In this document: positions 56,790 through 63,897 of the stretch, in pieces | How positions within the stretch are numbered: the stretch's first letter is position 1 | Layout of the letters: the number at the start of each line of letters is the position of its first letter | DNA from: a virus | IMG/VR virus record: IMGVR_UViG_3300025010_000048 | Span: 1 to 64,000 of that record | Reading direction: 5' to 3' (one strand) | Length of the DNA stretch: 64,000 bases | Program-made: the position numbers and the translations under genes | The notes under the pieces: generated by a model | What the model saw: the letters and a program-made list of their open reading frames with translations, nothing else | Database searches by the model: none | What the model was told of the DNA's origin: nothing

Positions 56790-57249
56790 TAGCACAGTGG
56801 ACGGTCCAAATTTTAGACTCGTAATTTTCGTTCAAGGATGCGCTCACGGTTGCGAAGGTTGCCATAATCCGCAAACTCACGATAGAAACGCCGGGTACTG
56901 CATTAGTCCGAAAGCGTTGGCAGGCATCATATTAGGGCATTTACAGGACGATCCTTTACTCACAGGTATTACATGGTCTGGCGGCGAACCATTCGACCAA
57001 ATCGAAGAGTTGAACGCAGTTAACGAGTTAATTATCCGGGAGCGTCCCGATGTGAGCATTATGCTGTATACGGGATACGTTATGACACCTGAGAAGTTGC
57101 GGAAACTTAGGCATATTGAGTATGTGGTGGATGGACCGTTTATTTTGGCGCAGCGGGACATTGGGTTGAAATTTCGGGGCAGCGCAAATCAGCAGGTTTG
57201 GCAGAAGGTTAACGGGGAGTACGAAAATATTACGGAGTTGTGGAGGTAG
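56764..57249 (+). CDS. nrdG: Anaerobic ribonucleotide reductase activase
   Basis: 161 residues (TTG behind GGAGG). Radical-SAM CAHGCEGC at residues 26-33, then GITWSGGEPFDQIEELNAV. It generates the glycyl radical on NrdD. No nrdD gene lies in the window, so it would act on host NrdD or on one outside. Fits an anaerobic host. Confidence 0.9.
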   Translation: MKINTIVPSSTVDGPNFRLVIFVQGCAHGCEGCHNPQTHDRNAGYCISPKALAGIILGHLQDDPLLTGITWSGGEPFDQIEELNAVNELIIRERPDVSIMLYTGYVMTPEKLRKLRHIEYVVDGPFILAQRDIGLKFRGSANQQVWQKVNGEYENITELWR

Positions 57250-57254
57250 AGAAA

Positions 57255-57635
57255 ATGAGCGTTGATGTAAATACAGTAACGGGAATTTTGGATGAAGTTA
57301 GTAAGAGGTTGAGCGAACCTGCCAAACATACCTACAGCGTTTTGGTTAAGCAGGCGGTTGCTGATGGGGCAGGAGATTTAGTATTATGCTCTCTGTGTGT
57401 TGCCGGAATAGGTTTTGCACTTTATTTTATTCCAAAATTAATGAAAGTTTGCGCTGACAATGATAGTAAAGGCAATGAAGGTATAGCTGCATCTAGCGCG
57501 TTCGTAATACTTATGCTTGGTATTTGGGCTGTTTATTCTGTTTTATTCTTACCCTTTGACCTTATTGATGGAATAAAACACATCATCAACCCAGAATATT
57601 ATGCAATAATGGATATTATGTCAAAGATTAAGTAG
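57255..57635 (+). CDS. Multi-span membrane protein
   Basis: 126 residues from ATG 57255. Hydrophobic segments LVLCSLCVAGIGFALYFIP, SSAFVILMLGIWAVYSVLFL. Amphipathic N-terminus. Similar proteins occur in early regions of Firmicute phages; a holin or channel role is unproven. Confidence 0.55.
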   Translation: MSVDVNTVTGILDEVSKRLSEPAKHTYSVLVKQAVADGAGDLVLCSLCVAGIGFALYFIPKLMKVCADNDSKGNEGIAASSAFVILMLGIWAVYSVLFLPFDLIDGIKHIINPEYYAIMDIMSKIK

Positions 57636-57651
57636 GTTTGGAGTTGATTTT

Positions 57652-57987
57652 ATGGCAAATATAGGCGGCGGCAAATCATACAAGAAAGTCCTCAATGCCG
57701 AGCAACAGGTCAAAGCGGAACACTTTATGCGTTGCCTGCTCACCAATGACCGCAAGGCAAAACAGGCAGGTTTAACCGTCAACATAAACGAATTCCTAAA
57801 CAACTATGCCTGCGAATACGGCAATAGTGGCAGTTTATCCGAGCATTTTAAATTATCAGACTACCGTAAACGGATGATTCTTACCTTATGCAATAGCGGA
57901 AAGTCACCTCGCTCAATAGCTGATGACTTTGGTATGAATGTCGATAGAATTTATAAGTATCTCAAAAAATGCGGTGCTTGTCGGTGA
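57652..57987 (+). CDS. HTH protein
   Basis: 111 residues. The C-terminal IADDFGMNVDRIYKYLKKCG is an HTH. The N-terminus is basic with a Gly-Gly-Gly start (ANIGGGKSYKKVLNAEQQVK). Probably a small DNA-binding regulator. Confidence 0.6.
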   Translation: MANIGGGKSYKKVLNAEQQVKAEHFMRCLLTNDRKAKQAGLTVNINEFLNNYACEYGNSGSLSEHFKLSDYRKRMILTLCNSGKSPRSIADDFGMNVDRIYKYLKKCGACR

Positions 57988-58014
57988 GCAAGAGAAAGAA
58001 AAGAAAAACTCCCC

Positions 58015-58182
58015 ATGTCGGGTGGTGCTTATCTGAGTACCATCCCGGCAAGTTGGGGTAAGGTAAAAGAAAAGAATTGCCTGAGCAAGAACGGTAAATT
58101 TAAACCTTGCCGCCATTTTGAAGTGAATATGGATCATCCGAAGTGGGCGAGGTGTGGGTTTGTGGATATTGGTGGGTGCTAG
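58015..58182 (+). CDS. Possible Cys-containing small protein
   Basis: 55 codons: CLSKNGKFKPCRHFEVNMDH, WARCGFVDIGGC. Four Cys suggest a fold, but no ribosome site precedes the ATG. A 25-codon GTG ORF (57984-58061) overlaps in another frame. One of the two may be the real product. Confidence 0.35.
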   Translation: MSGGAYLSTIPASWGKVKEKNCLSKNGKFKPCRHFEVNMDHPKWARCGFVDIGGC

Positions 58183-58197
58183 GGGGTTGGTTGTGAA

Positions 58198-58455
58198 ATG
58201 AGAAAACATGAACCCAAGAAATGCGTAAAATGCGGAGAAGCATATATTCCTACGAGTGGTCCGCAAAAATTTTGTACCAAATGTTTACCTCCTGCCTGCG
58301 AGGGATGTAAAAGAATTAAATTAGCGGTACAGGAAGAAAGAAATAGGATAATCGAAATACTTCTCGCAAATAAGGTTTGTATGCACGATTTAGAATATGG
58401 TAATTGTCCTAAAGTTTCCTGTGAAGGTTGTTGGCAGGAGTACCTTGATGAGTAG
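58198..58455 (+). CDS. Zinc-finger hypothetical protein
   Basis: 85 residues. Cys pairs: CVKCGEAY, FCTKCLPPACEGC and later C pairs (CPKVSCEGCW). Strong zinc-binding pattern. Followed by a 48-residue ORF overlapping its stop. Confidence 0.55.
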   Translation: MRKHEPKKCVKCGEAYIPTSGPQKFCTKCLPPACEGCKRIKLAVQEERNRIIEILLANKVCMHDLEYGNCPKVSCEGCWQEYLDE

Positions 58456-58594
58456 TCAAGAAAACGGACAGGTGCCGGTTAAGCTAACCGCTTCTGATAT
58501 TATTGATTATGTCGAAAGGAACTGCTTTTTATATAAAGGTCAGTGGTGGTTAGATAGAAAAACCTATGGTCATTTGGAGGAATGTGAAAATTGA
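58448..58594 (+). CDS. Hypothetical protein
   Basis: 48 residues from ATG overlapping the previous stop (GATGAGTAG). Contains FLYKGQWWLDRKTYGHLEEC. Coupled to RuvC-like gene by TTGA. Confidence 0.5.
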   Translation: MSSQENGQVPVKLTASDIIDYVERNCFLYKGQWWLDRKTYGHLEECEN

Positions 58595-59130
58595 AGGTAG
58601 TTGGCATAGACGCTAGTTTGACGAGTACCGGAATAGGATCGATGATTTATGGAGAGCTAGATAATTGCCTTGTTACTAGCTTAGTTAAGAGCAATAGGAC
58701 AGGAGTTTACCGCTTAATTGAGATAAGGGAAAGAGTTTTTAAGGCGGTTGTCGGTGCCGACTTAGTTTTAATTGAGGGATACTCTTATGCTTCCCCTAAT
58801 CAAGCGCATCAAGTGGGAGAGTTGGGCGGTGTTCTTCGGGTTATGTTTGCCGAATGTAACTTGAAAGTTTTGGAGGTTGCGCCTAAACAACTAAAGAAAT
58901 TCGCAACTGGAAATGGCAGCTCAAGTAAAGAGCAAATAGCCGTTGCCGCATACAAGAAATGGGGTATAGAGTGCCGTACAAACGATGAAACGGACGCTGC
59001 GGTACTTGTGCATATCGGACTAGCTTATATGGGTAATACAGACAGCTTAACGGCATATCAGCAGGAAGTTATTGACGCTCTGCATGGCAAGTCGGAGGTC
59101 AAGGTAAAGCGGAAGAAGAAAGAAAAATGA
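58591..59130 (+). CDS. RuvC-like Holliday junction resolvase
   Basis: 179 residues (TTG). RuvC-type residues: Asp7 in GIDASLTSTG, Glu62 in LVLIEGYSYAS, and Asp132-Glu-x-Asp135 in NDETDAAVLV. The tail is strongly basic. It should resolve branched recombination or replication DNA before packaging. Confidence 0.85.
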   Translation: MKVVGIDASLTSTGIGSMIYGELDNCLVTSLVKSNRTGVYRLIEIRERVFKAVVGADLVLIEGYSYASPNQAHQVGELGGVLRVMFAECNLKVLEVAPKQLKKFATGNGSSSKEQIAVAAYKKWGIECRTNDETDAAVLVHIGLAYMGNTDSLTAYQQEVIDALHGKSEVKVKRKKKEK

Positions 59131-59318
59131 GACTAACGGCAGACCAAGAAAACCAACTAACCAGTGAATTTATCGCGTTCTGCGAGACTCACCGGGATAA
59201 GTTGGCAGGGATGAAAGATAACTCTGACCGCATGAATTTTATGATGTTGAAACTGAGGCATATTCCGCAATATTTGATGTTGAGGAAAGTTAGACCCTAT
59301 TTGGTTAAGGGGGATTAA
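59127..59318 (+). CDS. Hypothetical protein
   Basis: 63 residues: helical, with ENQLTSEFIAFCETHRDKLA. Overlaps RuvC-like stop (ATGA). No family recognised. Confidence 0.5.
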   Translation: MRLTADQENQLTSEFIAFCETHRDKLAGMKDNSDRMNFMMLKLRHIPQYLMLRKVRPYLVKGD

Positions 59319-59320
59319 AT

Positions 59321-59641
59321 TTGTATCCGTATTGGATTATACATGGTGTTATTTTTATATCTCAATTGCCTCCAGAAATACAGGAAACTCTTAAAATACT
59401 TGTTGATAATATGCGTGAACAAGAAGAATTATGTAAAAGATTTAGTATTATAGATAATTTATGTGAATATGATACGTCCATATACCTTTATGAAGAAAAC
59501 CTACCCTTATGGCGAAGGACTGAATATCAAGAGAATACACGCAAACTTAAATCAGCCGTAAAATTTAGGCGTGATAGACATACGACAAGGGCAAATTTGT
59601 GGTCTGGGGAAAGGAAAAGGCAATGCTTAGAGACACAATAG
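59321..59641 (+). CDS. Hypothetical protein (TTG start)
   Basis: 106 residues: hydrophobic start (YWIIHGVIFISQLPPE), basic end. Overlaps the next ORF by 19 bases. Confidence 0.45.
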   Translation: MYPYWIIHGVIFISQLPPEIQETLKILVDNMREQEELCKRFSIIDNLCEYDTSIYLYEENLPLWRRTEYQENTRKLKSAVKFRRDRHTTRANLWSGERKRQCLETQ

Positions 59642-59787
59642 GTCCAAATCCACTAAGAATATGCGACACTAATCCCCTAGACTACAAAACAGTCAACGGT
59701 AAATGGGTGCTGATACCGGGATGGTGGAGAGAAATAAAAGATCCTCCGAAGTTTGTTGAAACTAAGGCAAAGGGAAAGAAAGGGTGA
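59623..59787 (+). CDS. Hypothetical protein
   Basis: 54 residues: MLRDTIGPNPLRICDTNPLD, WVLIPGWWREIKDPPKF. AAAGG site. No family recognised. Confidence 0.5.
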   Translation: MLRDTIGPNPLRICDTNPLDYKTVNGKWVLIPGWWREIKDPPKFVETKAKGKKG

Positions 59788-59791
59788 TGTA

Positions 59792-59980
59792 ATGAGTTAT
59801 GTCGGAACTCCAAGGATATGTGAACGGTGCATGAACAGCCATGTTGACGGTGGCAAGGCAAGAGAGATAACCTGCCTTGATGGAAATTCAATCTACTTTA
59901 AGCAGGACGTATCAATGTTGAGAATGGCATCCTGTTTGGTGCCGAAACAGAAGGGTAAGAAGTACGCTACTAGACGATAG
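59792..59980 (+). CDS. Small Cys-containing protein
   Basis: 62 residues: RICERCMNSHVDGGKAREIT C, SMLRMASCLVPKQ (shown in parts). Metal site possible. Last plus gene of the long early/middle unit. Confidence 0.5.
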   Translation: MSYVGTPRICERCMNSHVDGGKAREITCLDGNSIYFKQDVSMLRMASCLVPKQKGKKYATRR

Positions 59981-59986
59981 AACATG

Positions 59987-60013
59987 CCGGGGTTATTGCC
60001 CCGGTTATTTTTA
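59987..60013 (+). terminator. Terminator of the plus-strand middle unit
   Basis: CCGGGG and CCCCGG around six bases, followed by TTATTTTT. Confidence 0.8.
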
Positions 60014-60023
60014 TGCAACAAAA

Positions 60024-60053
60024 AACGATACAGACCGTGGACGCTGTACCGTT
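60024..60053 (-). terminator. Terminator of the minus-strand accessory unit
   Basis: AACG-A-TACAG pairs with CTGTA-C-CGTT across 10 bases; six T residues follow on the minus strand. Confidence 0.7.
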
Positions 60054-60075
60054 TAGTGGGGTAGTATACTTTGGA

Positions 60076-60363
60076 TTATTTTAGTGCCAGTAAGATAATC
60101 CGCGATAATGTTATATTCGACGTGCGGTAGGGATTGTCCTGCTTACGGTAGGACGGGGTGTGGTTTGATAGCCTTAATACTTTCCATAACTTTCTTGTGC
60201 AATTTTTTATATCAGGACAATCATTGTCAAATTTATCAACGTCAGGCCAAATAAAGATATATCCGTTTTCATGTAATGTTAAGTCATATTGCTTAAAACC
60301 ACACAACTCTCTCAGTCTATCCTTCTGTTTATCGGTAAGTTGTGCAAGGTCGGATGGTTTCAA
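60076..60363 (-). CDS. Hypothetical protein (TTG start)
   Basis: 95 residues: LAQLTDKQKDRLRELCGFKQ, later IFIWPDVDKFDNDCPDIK. GGAGATGG lies upstream. Last gene of the minus accessory unit. No family recognised. Confidence 0.5.
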   Translation of the reverse strand: MKPSDLAQLTDKQKDRLRELCGFKQYDLTLHENGYIFIWPDVDKFDNDCPDIKNCTRKLWKVLRLSNHTPSYRKQDNPYRTSNITLSRIILLALK

Positions 60364-60372
60364 GTCGTTGTT

Positions 60373-60531
60373 TCAATATTCCATCTCCTTCTCATATTCC
60401 TCCAGGTTAACTTCCCCATCCTCGTCAACTAGCCGACAATCTAGTAATGGCTTGAAGTTTTCTCTGTCGGATATGGTGCAACGGTTGGAGAGGAAACTAT
60501 TTCGGTAGAATGGACATGCGGTGCATTTCAT
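60373..60531 (-). CDS. Small Cys-containing protein
   Basis: 52 residues: MKCTACPFYRNSFLSNRCTI and LLDCRLVDED. Behind AGGAGG. Four Cys suggest one metal site. Confidence 0.55.
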   Translation of the reverse strand: MKCTACPFYRNSFLSNRCTISDRENFKPLLDCRLVDEDGEVNLEEYEKEMEY

Positions 60532-60659
60532 TGGTTAATCCTCCTGTAAAAATCAGCACACCAAACATAATTATCCTCGTTTTCTACACTTCTATGATCA
60601 TAGAGATTACCAACAAAGTCCTTAATTCTTCCTTCGCTTGTATATCCCTTAGACTTCAT
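60528..60659 (-). CDS. Possible small protein with uncertain start
   Basis: 43 codons from the first ATG (GYTSEGRIKDFVGNLYDHRS). A perfect AGGAGG lies about 38 bases upstream in a place where no ATG, GTG or TTG fits the frame, so the start is unclear or the gene is damaged. Confidence 0.35.
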   Translation of the reverse strand: MKSKGYTSEGRIKDFVGNLYDHRSVENEDNYVWCADFYRRINQ

Positions 60660-60706
60660 TTCTTTAATATGATTATTTCTTTCTTCCTCAGAGTCAGTGT
60701 CCTCCT

Positions 60707-60910
60707 TTACTGAACGGCATATTTAAGCATTAACAGAGCAATTCCATAATTAATTAACGCACCTGCCGGAACTCCGCAACCCCAAGCAATAGCCATATTT
60801 TTAAAAAAACTTCTTTCATAAGAAAGTCTGGATAAAATTAATACGGGAGTTAGACCGCCAAAAAACATTCCGGTCAAGAAAGTTATACCGTTGATTGTGT
60901 CTATGGTCAA
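60707..60910 (-). CDS. Small membrane protein
   Basis: 67 residues: two hydrophobic segments (GITFLTGMFFGGLTPVLILS and AGALINYGIALLMLKYA). Follows a 136-residue gene by one base. Confidence 0.5.
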   Translation of the reverse strand: MTIDTINGITFLTGMFFGGLTPVLILSRLSYERSFFKNMAIAWGCGVPAGALINYGIALLMLKYAVQ

Positions 60911-61321
60911 TTACTTTTCCTCCTTCTCTATTTCTTTGATGTCAAAAACAATCCCTTCGCACCACGGTTGTCCATCCTCAAAAACATCAAATGTGGCATG
61001 GGGAATAGATGTTTCGTAAGTCCAAAAATATTTTCCTTTATTGCAAATAACTTTAATGGACCTAGTTTTCTTTTTAGCTATTAGGGAATATTTACATTCA
61101 CACTCGCAATCTTCAAATAGACCGTCCTTATTAAGTAAAATTTCCCCTCCATTATAGCAACCAACTTCATCATAAATAAAACCTCTCAGTTCTGCATGAT
61201 CGTCTGAATAGCCGAAAATAACAACAAAACCAAGTTCTTTAGCCTGCAATTCTTCTTCTTTAGTAATCTCTTTTCCCATTTCTCTTCCATTTAGTATTGC
61301 CGCAAATTCAAATATGTTCAA
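60911..61321 (-). CDS. Hypothetical protein
   Basis: 136 residues. FEDCECECKYSLIAKKKTRS contains a Cys cluster. Otherwise beta-rich. No family recognised. Confidence 0.5.
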   Translation of the reverse strand: MNIFEFAAILNGREMGKEITKEEELQAKELGFVVIFGYSDDHAELRGFIYDEVGCYNGGEILLNKDGLFEDCECECKYSLIAKKKTRSIKVICNKGKYFWTYETSIPHATFDVFEDGQPWCEGIVFDIKEIEKEEK

Positions 61322-61322
61322 T

Positions 61323-61832
61323 TTACTTTTCCTCCTTCTTTTTCTTGGGTTTAGTAACTATCAACCCAATTAACTGATCTTTATTTATACTGCCCACGTA
61401 ATTTAATTTACCCACATTGACTGCCCGCTTACACCACTCAAAACCTTGGCAAGTAAAGCAAAATTGGCTTATTGATTCTTCTCCCTCAGGCAATCTTAAA
61501 TCAAGTTCCTTCACCGAAACGCAGTCCCAAAGTTCTAAAAACTTCTTAACCCGTTCAACTAGCCTGATATAATGGTTGTCACGATAAATATAAGTACCTA
61601 TGCCCCACTTGCCAGACATTTCACTCTGTTGTCCATTATTAAATTTTATTTTATCGTTATGCCAATTATAAATCTCCTTAGTTGTGCAACATTCTAAATC
61701 AGGGGTAAAATCGTGCGGATCGTCAGGTAAAGCAAGTCCGTATCCGACATATATTGCCCTATCTTCTAAATAAGGTAATATCTCTGCAAGAAAATCATAA
61801 TGTAGTGCTAACGTTAAATACTCTCTCCTCAA
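61323..61832 (-). CDS. Hypothetical protein
   Basis: 169 residues: LALHYDFLAEILPYLEDRAI, later FCFTCQGFEWCKRAVNVG. No family recognised. Coupled to the RHH gene by a 4-base overlap. Confidence 0.5.
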   Translation of the reverse strand: MRREYLTLALHYDFLAEILPYLEDRAIYVGYGLALPDDPHDFTPDLECCTTKEIYNWHNDKIKFNNGQQSEMSGKWGIGTYIYRDNHYIRLVERVKKFLELWDCVSVKELDLRLPEGEESISQFCFTCQGFEWCKRAVNVGKLNYVGSINKDQLIGLIVTKPKKKKEEK

Positions 61833-61969
61833 TTGGCTTCCTCCTTCTTCAATAATTCCTCAATAGCCTTCTGAACAAGTCTAGTCTGAGGTATCATCGT
61901 TTTATCCGAGAGTTTCTTTAATCTCTCAATAACTTCCTCGTCAATGGTATATGTTACGGATTTTTTCAT
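61829..61969 (-). CDS. Ribbon-helix-helix regulator of the accessory unit
   Basis: 46 residues: SVTYTIDEEVIERLKKLSDK then TRLVQKAIEELLKKEE. First gene of the minus unit; likely autorepressor. Confidence 0.7.
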   Translation of the reverse strand: MKKSVTYTIDEEVIERLKKLSDKTMIPQTRLVQKAIEELLKKEEAN

Positions 61970-61986
61970 ATCGCACCTCCTAGAAT

Positions 61987-62053
61987 ATTATACAATAGTT
62001 ATATTGCTAAGTAAATACTTTTTATACCGCAAACGGTAAATTTATACCGCAAA
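61987..62053 (-). promoter_or_regulatory. Promoter and direct-repeat operator
   Basis: TTTACT (62015-62010), 17 bases, TATAAT (61992-61987) on the minus strand. TTTATACCGCAAA occurs at 62021-62033 and 62041-62053, 20 bases apart, that is two helical turns. It fits binding of RHH dimers. Confidence 0.7.
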
Positions 62054-62070
62054 ATAAAGGACAAAAAAAT

Positions 62071-62089
62071 AAGACCTTCGGGAGGTCTT
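62071..62089 (-). terminator. Terminator facing the accessory unit
   Basis: AAGACCT and AGGTCTT around five bases, with seven T residues on the minus strand. It would stop any leftward transcript from the structured RNA tract. Confidence 0.6.
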
Positions 62090-62186
62090 GGAATAATTAT
62101 TGAGTACACTACTAGAAGTTTCCTGTCGGGCAATGACTACCGACCGGGTAAATCGCTAATGTGTTAAAAAGATTGAAGTAAGGAGG

Positions 62187-62273
62187 ATGTCACCTGCCTC
62201 TCATGTTAGATTTGTTGGAGTTATTATATTATTCGCCATCGTGGGTTGTTTTTCCTGCTTGATGGTAGTATAA
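62187..62273 (+). CDS. Possible 28-residue hydrophobic peptide
   Basis: ATG directly after AGGAGG, with no spacing, then SPASHVRFVGVIILFAIVGC and FSCLMVV. It is membrane-like and overlaps the first hairpin of the RNA tract. The lack of spacer argues against efficient translation. Confidence 0.3.
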   Translation: MSPASHVRFVGVIILFAIVGCFSCLMVV

Positions 62274-62276
62274 TAT
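62226..62276 (+). ncRNA. Structured RNA hairpin A
   Basis: ATATTAT (62226-62232) with CCATC (62236-62240) pairs with GATGG (62261-62265) and ATAATAT (62270-62276). It lies just before tRNA-like structure 1. Confidence 0.6.
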
Positions 62277-62279
62277 GAG

Positions 62280-62406
62280 TAAGCGGTGACAGAGTGGTAT
62301 CGTTAAAACCGTGGGGTACGGTGAGAAATCTGTGGGCGTGGGCTTTTGTTGTCCCGGTTCGGAAGGGCGCAGATGGAATTGCAAGGTTCGAGTCCTTGTC
62401 CGCTTA
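62280..62406 (+). ncRNA. tRNA-like structure 1
   Basis: Ends TAAGCGG and CCGCTTA pair over seven bases. A D-arm-like hairpin GAC-AGAGTGGTATC-GTT (62288-62304) follows the 5' strand. A T-arm CAAGG-TTCGAGT-CCTTG (62382-62398) precedes the 3' strand. The 77 bases between hold an ACCGT/ACGGT hairpin and an ATCTG/CAGAT arm. At 127 bases it is too long for a normal tRNA, and it has no clear anticodon loop. Confidence 0.6.
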
Positions 62407-62409
62407 TTA

Positions 62410-62464
62410 ATGCCACTATCACTACATCCCTTGGTTTATATCAAGGACTAGGTGATTAGGGCAT
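62410..62464 (+). ncRNA. Structured RNA hairpin B
   Basis: ATGCC/GGCAT, CTATCAC/GTGATTAG and CTTGG/CAAGG build a long stem of about 17 pairs with small internal loops. Confidence 0.65.
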
Positions 62465-62469
62465 TTAAA

Positions 62470-62516
62470 ATCCGACATTACTGCAACATGAATCAATTCA
62501 TGGTTTTGTGTCGGAT
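62470..62516 (+). ncRNA. Structured RNA hairpin C
   Basis: ATCCGACA pairs perfectly with TGTCGGAT, and CATGAAT with ATTCATG inside it. Confidence 0.65.
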
Positions 62517-62520
62517 AGAA

Positions 62521-62661
62521 GGTAGATTGGGTGGAGGCGCAAAGAGTGACGCTATATCTAAGACCTGGAAGTGAGTCCGTTTCGATTCGGACATAGAGCA
62601 TGGTTGCTAGTGCCAGGCATTTGTAGGGTTTAATTCCTTACCCACTCAAAGCATATCTACC
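62521..62661 (+). ncRNA. tRNA-like structure 2 with outer stem
   Basis: GGTAGAT (62521-62527) pairs with ATCTACC (62655-62661). Inside, TGGGTGG (62528-62534) pairs with CCACTCA (62642-62648). A D-arm-like GCG...CGC follows, then CCTGG/CCAGG enclosing two hairpins (GTCCG/CGGAC and AGCA/TGCT). A T-arm TAGGG-TTTAATT-CCTTA (62624-62640) comes before the 3' strand. There is no anticodon arm. Confidence 0.6.
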
Positions 62662-62744
62662 AATTGTCCAAGAGACGCAATGCAGGGCGTTGAGGATTAA
62701 CGGCAGTAATCGTTACTTCTGCGCGTGAGGTGTGACCTGTCGGG

Positions 62745-62777
62745 CAAAACTCTCTCTAACCGGGGGAGTTTTGTTTT
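62745..62777 (+). terminator. Terminator of the structured RNA tract
   Basis: CAAAACTC and GAGTTTTG pair across 13 bases and are followed by TTTTACC. Upstream, 62662-62744 contains further small hairpins. Confidence 0.6.
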
Positions 62778-62801
62778 ACCGTATAAAGGAGATAATGGCG
62801 T

Positions 62802-63170
62802 ATGAAAATAAGAATAAATAAGCAAAATAAAGACGCATATATTAAAACATTAACTGATAGTTTGGTTAGATTTATAGATTTCTGTAATAAATCTAACGAT
62901 GATAAATATGTTCCATATAGAGATATTGCAGAAGATGTTTTAGTTAACTATAATAAAATATCATTAAACGTATTGCAATTTTGCTTTGACGTAAAAAATA
63001 TAGACTGCATTGTATATCCTAGCAATATGCTTCGCGTTATGTATGCTTTTAGGGATTATGTCTATAACGGAAAAGAATTGCTATCTATATATGAGCAGCA
63101 GGAAAAATCTAAAAAATATCACCATTTTGATTTTAGTGTAAAAAAACCTAAGACATTGACCAATATTTAA
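62802..63170 (+). CDS. Hypothetical protein downstream of the RNA tract
   Basis: 122 residues, very A/T-rich codons, Asn- and Lys-rich, with SLVRFIDFCNKSNDDKYVPY. Its codon use is more A/T-rich than that of its neighbours, suggesting separate acquisition. AAGGAG precedes it. Could be the protein partner of the RNAs, but nothing in the sequence proves this. Confidence 0.5.
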   Translation: MKIRINKQNKDAYIKTLTDSLVRFIDFCNKSNDDKYVPYRDIAEDVLVNYNKISLNVLQFCFDVKNIDCIVYPSNMLRVMYAFRDYVYNGKELLSIYEQQEKSKKYHHFDFSVKKPKTLTNI

Positions 63171-63191
63171 ACATAAAAACCCCGGCAACCA

Positions 63192-63229
63192 TCCGGAAAT
63201 TCCGGACAGTTAACCAGGACTGCTTTTTT
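63192..63229 (+). terminator. Palindrome and terminator
   Basis: TCCGGAA-A-TTCCGGA (63192-63206), then CAGT-8-ACTG followed by CTTTTTT. Ends the 62802 gene. The phrase ATAAAAACCCCGGCAACC occurs here and again near 63284. Confidence 0.6.
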
Positions 63230-63290
63230 ATTTCCGCAATTTTGGTACCGACATTCATGTCGAGAACAATAGTTCGTAAAATAAAATAAA

Positions 63291-63332
63291 AACCCCGGCA
63301 ACCTGTAAGGAATACTCACAAGTTCCGGGGTT
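63291..63332 (-). terminator. Terminator of the small membrane gene
   Basis: AACCCCGG pairs with CCGGGGTT; T-run on the minus strand. The 63230-63290 gap has no ORF. Confidence 0.75.
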
Positions 63333-63348
63333 GAAGTTAATTCGCGTA

Positions 63349-63564
63349 TTATAGTTTTTCCGTTTTGTCAGTATCCTTATTCATTTCTGAGCCAACCAAG
63401 AATCTACCGCCAGCAGCTAGACCTATGCTTGTGCCGAAAATGAATATCAACTCTCTTATGCTGTCTAATGGTTTACCTGCTAGACAGGTGTATAGGTATG
63501 TAGCCAAACAAACAGCCATACATGCCGCAAAAAACCAGTCCATTTTAGTGAATTCTTTTTTCAT
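63349..63564 (-). CDS. Holin-like small membrane protein
   Basis: 71 residues from ATG behind GGAGG. Two hydrophobic segments (WFFAACMAVCLATYLYTCLA and LIFIFGTSIGLAAGGRFLV), charged C-terminus. The size and layout suit a phage holin, but identity is not proven. Confidence 0.55.
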   Translation of the reverse strand: MKKEFTKMDWFFAACMAVCLATYLYTCLAGKPLDSIRELIFIFGTSIGLAAGGRFLVGSEMNKDTDKTEKL

Positions 63565-63575
63565 TGTCGTACCTC

Positions 63576-63896
63576 CTATTTTATTAGGCAAATAATTAAC
63601 TGCCCCAAATGTAGACTTTGGTCAATCCATAAATCCTTCGTTAGTGCAAATGTTTTATCTTCTTTTCTAGTCTTCCATCTGTCAATGAAGAAGTGACCTA
63701 TTAGCAACATAGCAACCTTCCATCATGCGAATAAGCTAAAATAAATAAGTCCGGCAGATATTACGCCGGACCACATAAACGCATGAGAGAAAAGCAGGTA
63801 GTCAAATTTACCCTTCATGTTAGCCAGAAATTCACCCTGCAGCGGAAAGTCTGCTATGAAATGTAGGGCGATTAGAAAGAATAATGTTGTTATCAT
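63576..63896 (-). pseudogene. DUF3307-type membrane protein gene interrupted by TGA
   Basis: MITTLFFLIALHFIADFPLQ and SHAFMWSGVISAGLIYFSLF match the start of DUF3307 proteins. TGA at 63723-63725 follows. The frame then continues WKVAMLLIGHFFIDRWKTRK and DQSLHLGQLIICLIK, the expected second half, to a TAG. One nonsense change is the simplest reading. Confidence 0.65.
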
Positions 63897-63897
63897 C

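Noticed and set aside
62280-62661. Ordinary tRNA genes
   Set aside because: T-arm and acceptor pairings are present, but lengths of about 120-130 bases and lack of a clear anticodon loop do not fit tRNA; introns of this small size would not be group I.
63723-63725. TGA as selenocysteine or Trp codon
   Set aside because: No sign of genome-wide TGA recoding: many genes end normally at TGA. A selenocysteine-type element was not evident.
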